41,893 nucleotides of DNA from Alphaproteobacteria bacterium (GCA_021774625.1 JAJFIV010000020.1:1-41893); one strand, 5' to 3'. Shown: positions 18,437 to 26,500, counted from the stretch's first letter. The notes: generated from the letters alone by a model not told the origin. Numbers and translations: made by a program.

Positions 18437-19101
18437 TGGCGGACCGCAAAAGACTGATCATATTCGATTGCGACGGGACGCTGGTTGACAGCCAGCATAT
18501 GATTATCGAAGCCATGACCGTGGCATTTCGCACAAACGGCCTTGAAGCGCCCGATCCCAACGCCGTGCGCCGCATGGTTGGTCTTTCTCTGGCCGATGCC
18601 ATTGGCCGCATTGCGTCGGATCATGATGCAAAAATGCTGGAAAAATTGGCAGCCAGCTATTCCGATGCCTTTTATCAGCTGCGTATCCGGTCCGACGCCC
18701 ATGAACCTTTATTCGATGGCGCGAAAGAAGCGGTGCATGCTCTGGCAGGGCAGGGCCATCATATGGGGGTCGCCACCGGAAAATCCATGCGCGGCCTGGT
18801 CGCGACCCTGGAACGCCATGAAATCATTCATCATTTTCACACGCTGCAGACCGCCGACCGCAATCCGGGCAAGCCCAATCCGGGCATGGTCGAGGCGGCG
18901 ATGCGGGAAACCGGCGCAGAGCGTCAGGATACCCTTGTCATCGGTGATACCACATATGATATATTAATGGCGGTCGCCGCCGGGGTCCCGGCCATTGCAG
19001 TCGGCTGGGGCTATCATGACGGCGATGAATTACGGCAGGCCGGAGCCCGTGTCCTGATCGAAAATTATGCGGAGCTGGCGGAGGCTATCGAAAATCTGTA
19101 A
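18433..19101 (+). CDS. HAD-superfamily phosphatase (phosphoglycolate phosphatase-like)
   Basis: A 222-residue HAD subfamily IA hydrolase. Motif I is FDCDGTLVDSQ, with Asp12 as nucleophile and Asp14 as acid/base. Motif II falls in GVATGKS, the Lys motif in NPGKPNPGM, and motif III in VIGDTTYDILMA. The cap is the helical C1 type (about 20-85). The exact substrate is unknown; Gph or a pyrophosphatase-like activity is possible. The gene starts inside the end of the pseudouridine synthase (ATGATG at 18433-18438), a pairing with RluC that recurs in many alphaproteobacteria. Confidence 0.88.
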   Translation: MMADRKRLIIFDCDGTLVDSQHMIIEAMTVAFRTNGLEAPDPNAVRRMVGLSLADAIGRIASDHDAKMLEKLAASYSDAFYQLRIRSDAHEPLFDGAKEAVHALAGQGHHMGVATGKSMRGLVATLERHEIIHHFHTLQTADRNPGKPNPGMVEAAMRETGAERQDTLVIGDTTYDILMAVAAGVPAIAVGWGYHDGDELRQAGARVLIENYAELAEAIENL

Positions 19102-19112
19102 GATGGGATAAC

Positions 19113-19544
19113 ATGATCAAGGTTACTGAACATAAGGAGCCGGCATCGTCCGCCCGGCCGAAACTGAAGATTTTTCTTTATCTCGCCGGTTTCAGTCTGA
19201 TGGGCGTGGTTGCGGCCTATCTCTATGAAGACGAATTATACGGGCTTTATAACAGCCATGTTTCGTTCATTTTTGCCTTGGTTATTCCGCTGTTTTTTGC
19301 CCTGTTTTTCATGACCTGCTACCGGGTGCCGAAACTTGGCCTGACCCTGCTGGGTTATGGGGTCGATGTACCTGAGCGGGTCGAAAAAATCCACACCCCC
19401 ACTTATGATATTTTTAAAAGCGAGACGCCGACGGAAGTAAAACTTGCCGCCACAAAACGCAAGCGGGCCCGGCATTTACGAAAAGAAACGGCCCGGAATA
19501 CGCCGCCCAGGGGCAGTCCAAAGCCGGAAAGCAACCAGCAGTGA
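19113..19544 (+). CDS. Uncharacterised two-helix membrane protein
   Basis: I do not recognise a named family. The 143 residues contain two hydrophobic segments, about 21-42 (FLYLAGFSLMGVVAAYLY) and 50-70 (VSFIFALVIPLFFALFFMTC), separated by a short acidic-aromatic loop. A cytosolic-looking tail from about 90 to 143 is rich in Lys, Arg and Pro. The stop overlaps the GTG start of the ATP12 gene by four bases, so the two are translationally coupled. That coupling suggests, without proving, a role near the membrane in ATP synthase assembly. Confidence 0.8.
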   Translation: MIKVTEHKEPASSARPKLKIFLYLAGFSLMGVVAAYLYEDELYGLYNSHVSFIFALVIPLFFALFFMTCYRVPKLGLTLLGYGVDVPERVEKIHTPTYDIFKSETPTEVKLAATKRKRARHLRKETARNTPPRGSPKPESNQQ

Positions 19545-20239
19545 AACGCTTTTATCGCTCGGCCGCAGCCGGGCCGTGCGAAGCCGGATTTCATATCCTG
19601 CTGGATGGCCGTCCGGTCAAGACGCCAGCGAAAAAAAATCTGACCATTCCCTCGGCCGCTCTTGCTAAAGCCATTGCGGCGGAATGGCGGGCGCAGGGGG
19701 AGGACGTCCTGCCGGAAGTCATGCCGCTGACCCGGCTTGCCAGCACCGCCATTGACCGGGTTCTGGGCCGGGAAAGCGAGATAGCGCTGGAAATTGCCGC
19801 CTTTGGCGGCAGTGAACTGGTCTGCTACCGCGCTGAAGCGCCGGACGATCTAGTGAAACGCCAGTGCGCCGCCTGGGACCCGTATCTTGATTGGCTGAAA
19901 CAGCACTCTGGCGCGGCCCTGAAGACTACCAAAGCCGTTCAGCATGTGGCGCAGCCGGACGTATTCCGGAAACTCCTGACAAAAGCCATTGAAAGCCATG
20001 ATGTTTTCGAGATGATGGCCCTGCACAGCGCGGTCTCCCTATCTGGATCGCTGGTGATCGGGCTTGCCCTTGCCGCCGGGCATGTTGATGCAGACCAGGC
20101 CTTTCGCGATTCCCATCTCGATGAGATTTATCAGGCCGAAAGATGGGGGGCCGAATGGCAAGCGGAGAGGCGGCGGGGATGGATTCGGGAAGGCCTTGTC
20201 GAGGCGGAAACATTTTTAAGATTACACCGCCGAGCCTAG
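19541..20239 (+). CDS. ATP12-family F1-ATPase assembly chaperone (GTG start)
   Basis: A 232-residue homologue of the mitochondrial ATP12 chaperone, which in eukaryotes protects the alpha subunit of F1 before hexamer assembly. The family is largely confined to mitochondria and alphaproteobacteria, and so helps classify the window. Typical stretches are LLDGRPVKTPAKKNLTIPS, AIAAEWRAQGE, MPLTRLASTAIDRV and AWDPYLDWL, with the C-terminal ALHSAVSLSGSLVIGLAL. The start is the GTG at 19541 overlapping the preceding gene. A large inverted repeat follows the stop and may end the transcript. Confidence 0.92.
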   Translation: MKRFYRSAAAGPCEAGFHILLDGRPVKTPAKKNLTIPSAALAKAIAAEWRAQGEDVLPEVMPLTRLASTAIDRVLGRESEIALEIAAFGGSELVCYRAEAPDDLVKRQCAAWDPYLDWLKQHSGAALKTTKAVQHVAQPDVFRKLLTKAIESHDVFEMMALHSAVSLSGSLVIGLALAAGHVDADQAFRDSHLDEIYQAERWGAEWQAERRRGWIREGLVEAETFLRLHRRA

Positions 20240-20250
20240 CAAACCAGTTA

Positions 20251-20320
20251 TCCGTTCGCGCCAAGCCTGCCGAAGTGCGGTTATCCATGCCCGTCCTTCG
20301 ACAGGCTTGGCGCGAACGGA
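20251..20320. repeat. 25-bp inverted repeat, probable dispersed palindromic element
   Basis: The arms at 20251-20275 (TCCGTTCGCGCCAAGCCTGC then CGAAG) and 20296-20320 are reverse complements with a single mismatch around a 20-base loop. The CCGTTCG...GTCGAAG / CTTCGAC...CGAACGG pattern resembles a palindromic repeat that I know to be common between genes in alphaproteobacteria. It lies between the convergent ATP12 and Tag-like genes and could also act as a bidirectional transcription stop, although no T-tract is present. Confidence 0.8.
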
Positions 20321-20334
20321 GGTTCTTATATATG

Positions 20335-21036
20335 CTAAACCCCATCTCCCGGCAGTCCCTGATAATTTTCACCCACTGTGCAGGCGAGGGTGCGGCTGAT
20401 CTGACAATAGGGGCGGCCGGATTCTTCATGCCAGATATTGAAGGCGTCCTGTACGGCGCGGCGATCCTTCTTCGATGTCGGGTTGCCGGTAATCACTCCC
20501 TGTTCCTGAAGAGCGGTGACCACGTCATCAACCAGAATAAAGGTGTCCTTGCCGACGCTCCGCAGGAAAAAGGGGCCGGAATTGCCGCCAAGCCGGGAGC
20601 CGCGTTTTTTCAGCACATCCCACAGTCCAATCATGTCATCCGGCGGCCAATCGGCAATGAATCGGCCGAAAGAACCGGTCTCGCGGCTCACATCCATCAC
20701 AAAGCGCGCATTGTCACGGATGGTCTTGATTTTCGGCCAGTTGCGAACGATCCCCTTGTCCTTCAGGGTTTCACTGAGCTGCTCATCGGCCAGAATGGCA
20801 AGCCGCGCCGGGTCGAATCCCTGGAAGACCCGTTCGAAATCCGGCCATTTGGTATCGATCACCCGCCAGACAAAGCCGGCCTGAAAGACGCGTTTGGTCA
20901 TGGCCGCAAGATAACGGTCATCGGAAAGTGCGGCCAAATCCTCCGTAGTTTTCGGCGACGGCAGGCGCTGTTCCAGCGCCTCGGGACCGCCTTTGCGTTT
21001 TGCGGCCCGCTCAAAGATTTTGGTAAATGTATCCAT
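20335..21036 (-). CDS. Divergent DNA-3-methyladenine glycosylase I-like protein
   Basis: A 233-residue protein of the Adenine_glyco (Tag) family, cytoplasmic DNA base-excision enzymes. The recognisable core is MTKRVFQAGFVWRVIDTKWPDF followed by FDPARLAILADEQLSETLKDKGIVRN and KIKTIRDNARF (residues about 55-115). It lacks the N-terminal YHDxEWG block and the Cys/His zinc-snap arrangement of E. coli Tag, so alkyl-adenine activity is uncertain. The start at 21036 is chosen for the GAGG about 8 bases upstream; an in-frame ATG at 21084 would add 16 residues. It converges on the ATP12 gene across the inverted repeat. Confidence 0.8.
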   Translation of the reverse strand: MDTFTKIFERAAKRKGGPEALEQRLPSPKTTEDLAALSDDRYLAAMTKRVFQAGFVWRVIDTKWPDFERVFQGFDPARLAILADEQLSETLKDKGIVRNWPKIKTIRDNARFVMDVSRETGSFGRFIADWPPDDMIGLWDVLKKRGSRLGGNSGPFFLRSVGKDTFILVDDVVTALQEQGVITGNPTSKKDRRAVQDAFNIWHEESGRPYCQISRTLACTVGENYQGLPGDGV

Positions 21037-21090
21037 GGTGATATCCTCGCTGCTTTGAACAAGGATAGTCAACGCAGATGACAAAAACTG

Positions 21091-21408
21091 TCAGTAGGAG
21101 TATCGCCGGGCCAGACGGCCGTTATATTGTTCCACCATGTGATAAGTGAGGAGCGCGTCCAAAAGCCACCACACAAACACAATCCCGAGCGGAATATAGC
21201 CGACCAGAATCCAGGCTGTGATAGAGCCCATCACCGTCAGGCCCAGCATCATCAGTCCGGTGAATATACGGCCGAGATAAAAACGGTGAATGCCAAAGGT
21301 TCCGAGAAAGAACCACAGGAGATAAGCCAGTAATGCGGATTTCTTGCCTGCATCATAGGCCATATAACGGCGTTCCTCCCGGCGTGACCAGCGATCATAT
21401 CTGTCCAT
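21091..21408 (-). CDS. TM2-domain membrane protein
   Basis: A small 105-residue membrane protein with a charged N-terminus (about 1-22) and a TM2 domain. The domain is two helices around the motif LGTFGIHRFYLGRIFTGLMML (helix 1 about 27-42, helix 2 about 48-66), followed by WWLLDALLTYHMVEQYN. TM2 proteins are widespread and their biochemical function in bacteria is unknown. A GAGGGATG-type ribosome binding site precedes the ATG. Its stop lies 54 bp from the Tag-like start, so the two could form one leftward unit. Confidence 0.9.
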   Translation of the reverse strand: MDRYDRWSRREERRYMAYDAGKKSALLAYLLWFFLGTFGIHRFYLGRIFTGLMMLGLTVMGSITAWILVGYIPLGIVFVWWLLDALLTYHMVEQYNGRLARRYSY

Positions 21409-21506
21409 CTTTCATCCCTCGTCTGTCAAAATTTTTATATCGCCTTGATATATAGGAAGGCCATCCCATTTGTTAAAGGGAAAAATTACAGGGGAAGGAA
21501 TTTTTA

Positions 21507-22469
21507 ATGCAGATCAAAACGCCGCTCTTTGTCTGGCTGTCGGGCCTGATACCGGATCAAATGCGGGCCGTTTGCGCCGGCGCCGGCGCGCCGAATATTC
21601 CGTTCCCGACTTTTGGCGGACTGCAGGTCTGGACGGATTTTGCTGTCCGGCGGAGCTGGCGCATCCAGCGCAATGCCTTCACCGGCCATTACCGGCTGCT
21701 GTCTCCAAAAGACGTGCGGCTGGCCTGGGGCTCGCGGTCACATTGCAGCAACAAACTGGCTGAATTCTGCCCGGCAACCGGCGAAAAAGACACCCGGCCC
21801 GTGGTTATGCTGGTGCATTCCCTGGGTGGTTGGCGACATATGCTCAATCCGTTGCGCCAGGCGCTGGAGACGGCGGGCTTTTGTGTTGAGACATTCGCCT
21901 ATGCCAGCACATTTGGCGCTATCGAAGACCACGCGGCGGCGCTGGAGCGGGTTTTGAACCGGCTGGACGATGTTTCTTTCCTTTCCTTTGCGACCAACAG
22001 TCTGGGCGGCCCGGTTGTGGCGGCGGCGCTGGCCCGGCGGGGAAACTGGCGTCATGACATCAGGGTCCGCTCCATCGCCATGATGGGGCCGCCCAATCAG
22101 GGTGCGGTGATGGCAAGGATTGCAAGCCGTGTGCCGTTTCTGCGCTGGCTGATTGGCCCGTCTTTGCAGAATCTGAGGGAATGGCGGAGCCCGGTTTCCG
22201 GGTTTGGCGACATTCCCGTGCTCGTCATCGCCGGTAACAGAGGTGAGGGCCGGGGCTGGAACCCGCTGATTGGCGGTGAGAATGACGGGCTGGTGGCTAT
22301 GAGGGAAACCAGACTGGATATCCCGCATGAGCGGATCGAATTACGGGCGGTGCACGGTCTTTTTATGAACCGGCCGGTGGTCACAAGGGAAATTGTCGGT
22401 TTTATCCGGCGGGCGGAATCTGAAGCCGCGGAATCTCAATTGCCGGGCAGCGGTCCATCACCACTTTAA
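21507..22469 (+). CDS. Alpha/beta hydrolase, lipase/esterase-like
   Basis: A 320-residue alpha/beta-hydrolase with the strand-loop [11 protein letters not shown] (99-109) carrying the oxyanion-type HS, a nucleophile elbow at TNSLGG (Ser165), PPNQGA (195-200) typical of triacylglycerol lipase-like proteins, Asp260 in GENDGLV, and His283 in AVHGLFM. The nucleophile motif has Asn before Ser where lipases usually have His (GHSLGG). No clear signal peptide is seen, so a cytosolic location is likely. The substrate is unknown. The ATG follows GGAAGG. Its last 68 bases overlap the converging CoA-binding gene. Confidence 0.82.
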   Translation: MQIKTPLFVWLSGLIPDQMRAVCAGAGAPNIPFPTFGGLQVWTDFAVRRSWRIQRNAFTGHYRLLSPKDVRLAWGSRSHCSNKLAEFCPATGEKDTRPVVMLVHSLGGWRHMLNPLRQALETAGFCVETFAYASTFGAIEDHAAALERVLNRLDDVSFLSFATNSLGGPVVAAALARRGNWRHDIRVRSIAMMGPPNQGAVMARIASRVPFLRWLIGPSLQNLREWRSPVSGFGDIPVLVIAGNRGEGRGWNPLIGGENDGLVAMRETRLDIPHERIELRAVHGLFMNRPVVTREIVGFIRRAESEAAESQLPGSGPSPL

Positions 22470-22830
22470 GGCCGGCCGCCCGGGCGCGTTCCGCCGCTGC
22501 TTTATCAATCACGTCAAGCTGCATCCAGACGGCTTTGGCGCCGATTGCGACGGCTTCGTCCGCAACGCCGCCGGCTTCTTCCGAGCGGCGGAAAATATCC
22601 ACCATATCGACGGGTTCAGTAATATCGGAAAGCCGTGCCACGACCGGTACGCCGTGCAGGGTTTGGCCTTCCAGTCCCGGATTGACCGGAATGACCCGGT
22701 AGCCCTGATTTTGCAGGAATTTCATTACCCGGTGGCTGGCCCGCTCCGGCTTGGCGCTGGCGCCTACCAGGGCGATGGTCCGCGTGCTGGTCAGAATATC
22801 CCGGATCAGGTCGTCGCTTATGTCAGTCAT
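22402..22830 (-). CDS. CoA-binding domain protein (YccU type)
   Basis: A 142-residue single-domain Rossmann protein of the CoA_binding_2 family. The N-terminal nucleotide loop is [19 protein letters not shown] (about 18-36), followed by [10 protein letters not shown] and [15 protein letters not shown]. The conserved WMQLDV and DRCPAIE near the C-terminus carry the family's Cys. CoA binding is established for family members; the cellular role is not. It is third in a leftward operon after mrp and a small membrane gene, overlapping the latter by 8 bases, and its 3' end overlaps the converging hydrolase. Confidence 0.88.
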   Translation of the reverse strand: MTDISDDLIRDILTSTRTIALVGASAKPERASHRVMKFLQNQGYRVIPVNPGLEGQTLHGVPVVARLSDITEPVDMVDIFRRSEEAGGVADEAVAIGAKAVWMQLDVIDKAAAERARAAGLKVVMDRCPAIEIPRLQIPPAG

Positions 22831-23077
22831 CTTTTTCCGCCAGTCTGCTGTTCAGTTTTTCCAGGAGCTTGTTGGCCTTATGCGCTTGTTCGCGAATGTC
22901 CAGAAGCGCTGCCAGCGCGCCAAAAACAATCGCAGCCGACATGGCGCCGGCGATGAATCCGAAGAGGCCGCCCCAAAGCCCGTTATTCTGAACGCCCTGC
23001 ATGACGGAAAGGGCGACAAATATGATTGCCCCCACTCCGATAAAAACTTCCAGTCCCCTGATCAGATAAGCCCGCAT
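22823..23077 (-). CDS. Small membrane protein with C-terminal coiled coil, unknown
   Basis: No family is recognised. The 84 residues contain two hydrophobic helices (about 7-26, [20 protein letters not shown], and 33-58, [20 protein letters not shown] onward), then a charged amphipathic helix ([20 protein letters not shown]) likely to form a coiled coil. It lies 9 bp after mrp and overlaps the CoA-binding gene by 8 bases, so it is co-expressed with both. It may be a membrane adaptor for these proteins; that is speculation from context only. Confidence 0.75.
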   Translation of the reverse strand: MRAYLIRGLEVFIGVGAIIFVALSVMQGVQNNGLWGGLFGFIAGAMSAAIVFGALAALLDIREQAHKANKLLEKLNSRLAEKDD

Positions 23078-23086
23078 GTCTTTCTC

Positions 23087-24142
23087 CTAATTCTTAAGTT
23101 TTGCAGAGACTTTCTCAGCGATCCGCATAAAGGCACGCGCTTCCGCACTGTCCGGTTTTTCCAGCACTATGGGAGTTCCCGCGTCCGAAAGTTCGCGGAT
23201 GGAAAGATGGAGGGGAATTTCACCCAGAAAGTCGACCCCCAGTTTCTCCGCCGTCTCTCTCGCGCCGCCATGCCCAAAAATATCGGACCGTTCGCCGCAG
23301 TGAGGACAGATAAAACTGCTCATATTCTCGATCAGGCCGAGAATCGGCACCTTGACCTGGCCGAACATGGCAATGCCCTTTCGGGCGTCAATCAGCGCGA
23401 TATCCTGCGGTGTGGAGACAATGACCGCTCCGGCCAGGGGCACTTTCTGCGCCAGGGTCAATTGCGCATCGCCGGTGCCGGGCGGCATATCGACAACCAG
23501 CACATCCAGTTCCCGCCACAGAACATCGGCCAGCAACTGCTGTAGAGCGCCCGCCACCATCGGGCCGCGCCAGACCACGGCGGCTTCCTCATCCATCATG
23601 AAACCGATTGAGATGGCCTTGAGACCATGCGCTTCCATCGGGACGATCTTTTTGTTTTCCGCATCCGGTCGGCCCGACAGGCCCAGCAGCCGCGGCAGGG
23701 AGGGTCCGTAAATATCCGCATCCAGAATACCGGTTTTTTTACCCAGTTTGGCAAGACCAAGCGCCAGATTGACCGCCACCGTCGATTTGCCGACACCGCC
23801 TTTGCCCGAAGCGACCGCGATGATATTCTTGATCCGGCCAATTCCTGCTTCCGACGGGGCGACAGCGGCTCGCGGCGGCGGTGCGCCGGGCGCCCGCTCC
23901 GCCGTCATGCCCACGCTAGCGGACAATACGCCCGGCAGCGCACGGATTTTTTCTTCACAGATTTTCCGCAACGGCTCTTCATCGCCGCTGGCGTTTGTGC
24001 CGAGATCCAGGATAAAACTGACATGACCGCCTTTGATGACCAGCCCGGTGATCATGCCGTCGGCCACAACATCGCGGCCGGATTTCGGGTTGATAACGGC
24101 TTTAAGCGCCGCCAAAATGCTATCAGGGGTTAAATCAGACAT
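23087..24142 (-). CDS. mrp: Mrp/ApbC-family iron-sulfur cluster carrier ATPase
   Basis: A 351-residue MinD-like ATPase that binds and transfers [4Fe-4S] clusters. The N-terminal domain (about 5-80) is of the FSCA/DUF59 type. It is followed by a deviant Walker A GKGGVGKST (113-121), VVDMPPGTGDAQL (217-229), and the CPHC pair Cys279/Cys282 that bridges the cluster across a dimer. Alphaproteobacterial members of this arrangement are close to human NUBPL, which supplies complex I. It is the first gene of a leftward three-gene operon, divergent from hflK. Confidence 0.95.
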   Translation of the reverse strand: MSDLTPDSILAALKAVINPKSGRDVVADGMITGLVIKGGHVSFILDLGTNASGDEEPLRKICEEKIRALPGVLSASVGMTAERAPGAPPPRAAVAPSEAGIGRIKNIIAVASGKGGVGKSTVAVNLALGLAKLGKKTGILDADIYGPSLPRLLGLSGRPDAENKKIVPMEAHGLKAISIGFMMDEEAAVVWRGPMVAGALQQLLADVLWRELDVLVVDMPPGTGDAQLTLAQKVPLAGAVIVSTPQDIALIDARKGIAMFGQVKVPILGLIENMSSFICPHCGERSDIFGHGGARETAEKLGVDFLGEIPLHLSIRELSDAGTPIVLEKPDSAEARAFMRIAEKVSAKLKN

Positions 24143-24191
24143 AAAAAACTCTGCAATTGTCTTTCTTTTGCCGGAAAATCCGCGGTTAACG

Positions 24192-24220
24192 TTGCAGGCC
24201 GGGCTTGGGTAACATATATA
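24192..24220 (+). promoter_or_regulatory. Candidate sigma-70 promoter for hflK
   Basis: TTGCAG (24192-24197) and TATATA (24215-24220) are separated by 17 bases in the 156-bp divergent region between mrp and hflK. The spacing is ideal and the -10 box good, while the -35 matches in three positions. An overlapping CTTG (24204-24207) ... CCTATG (24223-24228) arrangement is faintly like an alphaproteobacterial heat-shock promoter, but the spacing is short. Confidence 0.45.
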
Positions 24221-24298
24221 CCCCTATGAGGATAGGCTTGCGAGTGGCGTTTTCGCCCTCCCAATGGATTTTAGCGAACAGATAAAGAGGAAACAGGA

Positions 24299-25420
24299 AT
24301 GCCTTGGCAGAATAATACGGGCGGCGGCGGATGGCAGGGGGGCGGAAACCGCAATCCCTGGGGTTCCGGACAGGGCGGCGGCGGTCCGCAGCCCCCTAAT
24401 ATCGATGATCTGATCAGAAAAGGCCAGGACCGGCTGAAAAATGCCATTCCGGGCGGGTTTGGCAGCAAGGGGGCCATTTTGCTGATTCTGGTCGTTCTGG
24501 CGATGCTGTGGGCGCTGACAGGGGTCTATACGGTCAAAGCCGGGGAAAAAGGCGTGGTTCTGCGTTTTGGCGAATATGTCTACAGTACGGAACCCGGCCT
24601 GAATATGCATCTGCCCTATCCCATTGAATCGCATCTGACCCCCAATGTCCAGCAGCGCCGGCAGACAGACCTCGGGTTTCGTTCCGATGACAGTCTGCAG
24701 CAGCGGCAGCGGCCGAGCCCGAGTCAGCTGGAAGCGGAAAGTCTGATGCTGACCGGCGATGAGAATATTGTCGATATCAAATTTACCGTCTTCTGGGACA
24801 TCAAGGACCCCCAGCTGTATCTGTTTAATATCCAGCTGCCACAGGAGGAAACGGTCAAGGCGGCCTCAGAGAGCGTGATGCGGGAAATTATCGGTAAAAC
24901 GCTCATTCAGCAGGCATTGACCGAAGGCAGGCAGGAGATTGAATCCAGCGTGCAGCGGCTGGTTCAGGAAGTTCTTGACGAATATGGGACGGGGATCCGG
25001 ATTATTGAAGTCAAGCTCGAAAAGGTGGATCCGCCCACGCAGGTTATTGATGCTTTCCGCGACGTTCAGGCGGCTGAGGCGGATCGGGAAACCGCCCGCA
25101 ATGAAGCCGACCGCTACGCCAACCGGATCATTCCGGAAGCGCGTGGCGATGCCGCCCGCATGATCCAGGACGCGGAAGCCTATAAGGAACAGATCATTGC
25201 CAAGTCACAGGGCGAAGCATCGCGTTTCATTGCGGTCTATAACCAGTATGCCTTAGCCAAAGACATCACCAGAAAGCGTATTTATCTGGAAACCATGGAA
25301 GAAATTCTCACCGGCATGAATAAAGTCATTCTGGATGAAGGCGCCGGGACAGGCGTTGTGCCTTATCTGCCGCTGCCGGAAATTCAGAAGCGAAATAACG
25401 CCAATCAGGGAGGCCAATAA
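24299..25420 (+). CDS. hflK: FtsH protease modulator HflK
   Basis: HflK (373 residues) forms, with HflC, a large membrane cage around the FtsH protease and influences turnover of membrane proteins. The N-terminal 34 residues are Gly/Asn/Gln-rich and cytosolic, followed by one transmembrane helix (about 58-79) and the SPFH/band 7 domain (VKAGEKGVVLRFGEY onward, about 79-250). A long Ala/Glu/Arg-rich helix (about 260-310) follows, and a tail ending in NNANQGGQ. The stop overlaps hflC as TAATG. A possible promoter lies 80 bp upstream. Confidence 0.96.
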   Translation: MPWQNNTGGGGWQGGGNRNPWGSGQGGGGPQPPNIDDLIRKGQDRLKNAIPGGFGSKGAILLILVVLAMLWALTGVYTVKAGEKGVVLRFGEYVYSTEPGLNMHLPYPIESHLTPNVQQRRQTDLGFRSDDSLQQRQRPSPSQLEAESLMLTGDENIVDIKFTVFWDIKDPQLYLFNIQLPQEETVKAASESVMREIIGKTLIQQALTEGRQEIESSVQRLVQEVLDEYGTGIRIIEVKLEKVDPPTQVIDAFRDVQAAEADRETARNEADRYANRIIPEARGDAARMIQDAEAYKEQIIAKSQGEASRFIAVYNQYALAKDITRKRIYLETMEEILTGMNKVILDEGAGTGVVPYLPLPEIQKRNNANQGGQ

Positions 25421-26295
25421 TGAGCCCTCGTAGAATCATTTTACTCGTTGTTGGCGCTGTTGCTTTGATTGCGCTTTACGGTTCTATCTTTACTGTCCGT
25501 GAAACAGAACAGGTCATTGTCATGCAATATGGCAATCCGAAACGTATTGTGCAGGATGCCGGCCTCCATTTTAAGCTGCCGGTCGTTCAGCAGGCGCAGT
25601 ATCTCGATAAGCGCATTCTGAATCTGGATGTCCATCTCGACGAGGTCATCGCCTCAGACCAGAAGCGTCTGGTGGTGGATGCCTTTGCCCGTTTCCGGAT
25701 TGTCGATCCGCTTCTGACGTTCCAGAGCGTGACCGATGAGAACGGCGCCCGCCGCCAGCTTGAAATTATTGTGAAATCAAATGCGAGAAAGGTTCTGGGC
25801 AACCAGCCTTTCCGCAACATCGTTTCCGGCGAGCGGGCGGAACTGATGCATCAGATCCGCGACGCGGTCAATACGGAAGCCGTGAATTTCGGTATCGAGA
25901 TCGTTGATGCCCGGTTGAAGCGTGTTGATCTGCCGCAACAGAATGAGCAGAATATCTATGCCCGGATGCGCACCGAACGCGAACGCGAAGCCCAGGAAGC
26001 CCGCTCCGAAGGGGAAGAGCAGAAACAGCGTATCATGGCGCAGGCCGAGCGTGAGCGGACGGTTCTGATCGCGGAAGCGCAGCGGGATTCTGAAATTCTC
26101 CGTGGTGAAGGCGACTCCGAAGCTGTGCGGATTTTTGCCGAAGCCTTTGGCAAGGACGAGGATTTTTATGAATTTTACCGGTCCATGCAGGCTTACCGGG
26201 TAGCGCTTGGCAAAAATGATACGACGCTTATTCTATCGCCGGACAGTCAGTTCTTCAAGTTTTTTGAGGGCTCGGCCGGGCGCGGCGGCAACTAG
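25420..26295 (+). CDS. hflC: FtsH protease modulator HflC
   Basis: HflC (291 residues) is the partner of HflK in the HflKC-FtsH complex. It has a signal-anchor helix (about 5-24), a band 7 domain starting at VRETEQVIVMQYGNPKR, the family segment LVVDAFARFRIVDPL, and a long charged helix (RMRTEREREAQEARSEGEEQ, about 185-205). The C-terminal FYRSMQAYRVALG and DSQFFKFFE are typical. It is translationally coupled to hflK. Confidence 0.96.
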   Translation: MSPRRIILLVVGAVALIALYGSIFTVRETEQVIVMQYGNPKRIVQDAGLHFKLPVVQQAQYLDKRILNLDVHLDEVIASDQKRLVVDAFARFRIVDPLLTFQSVTDENGARRQLEIIVKSNARKVLGNQPFRNIVSGERAELMHQIRDAVNTEAVNFGIEIVDARLKRVDLPQQNEQNIYARMRTEREREAQEARSEGEEQKQRIMAQAERERTVLIAEAQRDSEILRGEGDSEAVRIFAEAFGKDEDFYEFYRSMQAYRVALGKNDTTLILSPDSQFFKFFEGSAGRGGN

Positions 26296-26302
26296 ACCCG
26301 CC

Positions 26303-26500
26303 ATGGACCTCGCCTGGAGCGATCTGGCCGTGGGGATAGCGCTGGCGCTGGTCATTGAAGGGGCGCTTTATACATTATTTCCCGACGGTATGCGCAAGAT
26401 CATGGTTCAGGCGCTGGAACAACCGGCTTCGGCCCTGCGTTTTTCCGGACTGACCATTGCCTTTGCGGGCCTGGTAATTATATGGTTGATCCGGGGGTAA
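26303..26500 (+). CDS. DUF2065 membrane protein
   Basis: A 65-residue two-helix membrane protein of the DUF2065 family. Helix 1 covers DLAVGIALALVIEGALYTLF (about 6-25), then PDGMRKIMVQAL, and helix 2 covers FSGLTIAFAGLVIIWLIRG (about 46-65). The open frame extends upstream to 26207 within hflC, but the domain begins at the ATG at 26303, 7 bp after the hflC stop. The position after hflKC is conserved in many proteobacteria, hinting at a role with the HflKC-FtsH complex; the function is unknown. Confidence 0.88.
   Translation: MDLAWSDLAVGIALALVIEGALYTLFPDGMRKIMVQALEQPASALRFSGLTIAFAGLVIIWLIRG

Noticed and set aside
20143-21081. Plus-strand open frame of 312 codons from the end of ATP12 through the inverted repeat
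   Set aside because: Crosses the palindromic repeat and is antisense to the Tag-like gene, which has family similarity.
24204-24228. Heat-shock-type promoter (CTTG...CCTATG) before hflK
   Set aside because: Spacing is shorter than the alphaproteobacterial consensus, and the overlapping sigma-70-like pair fits better.
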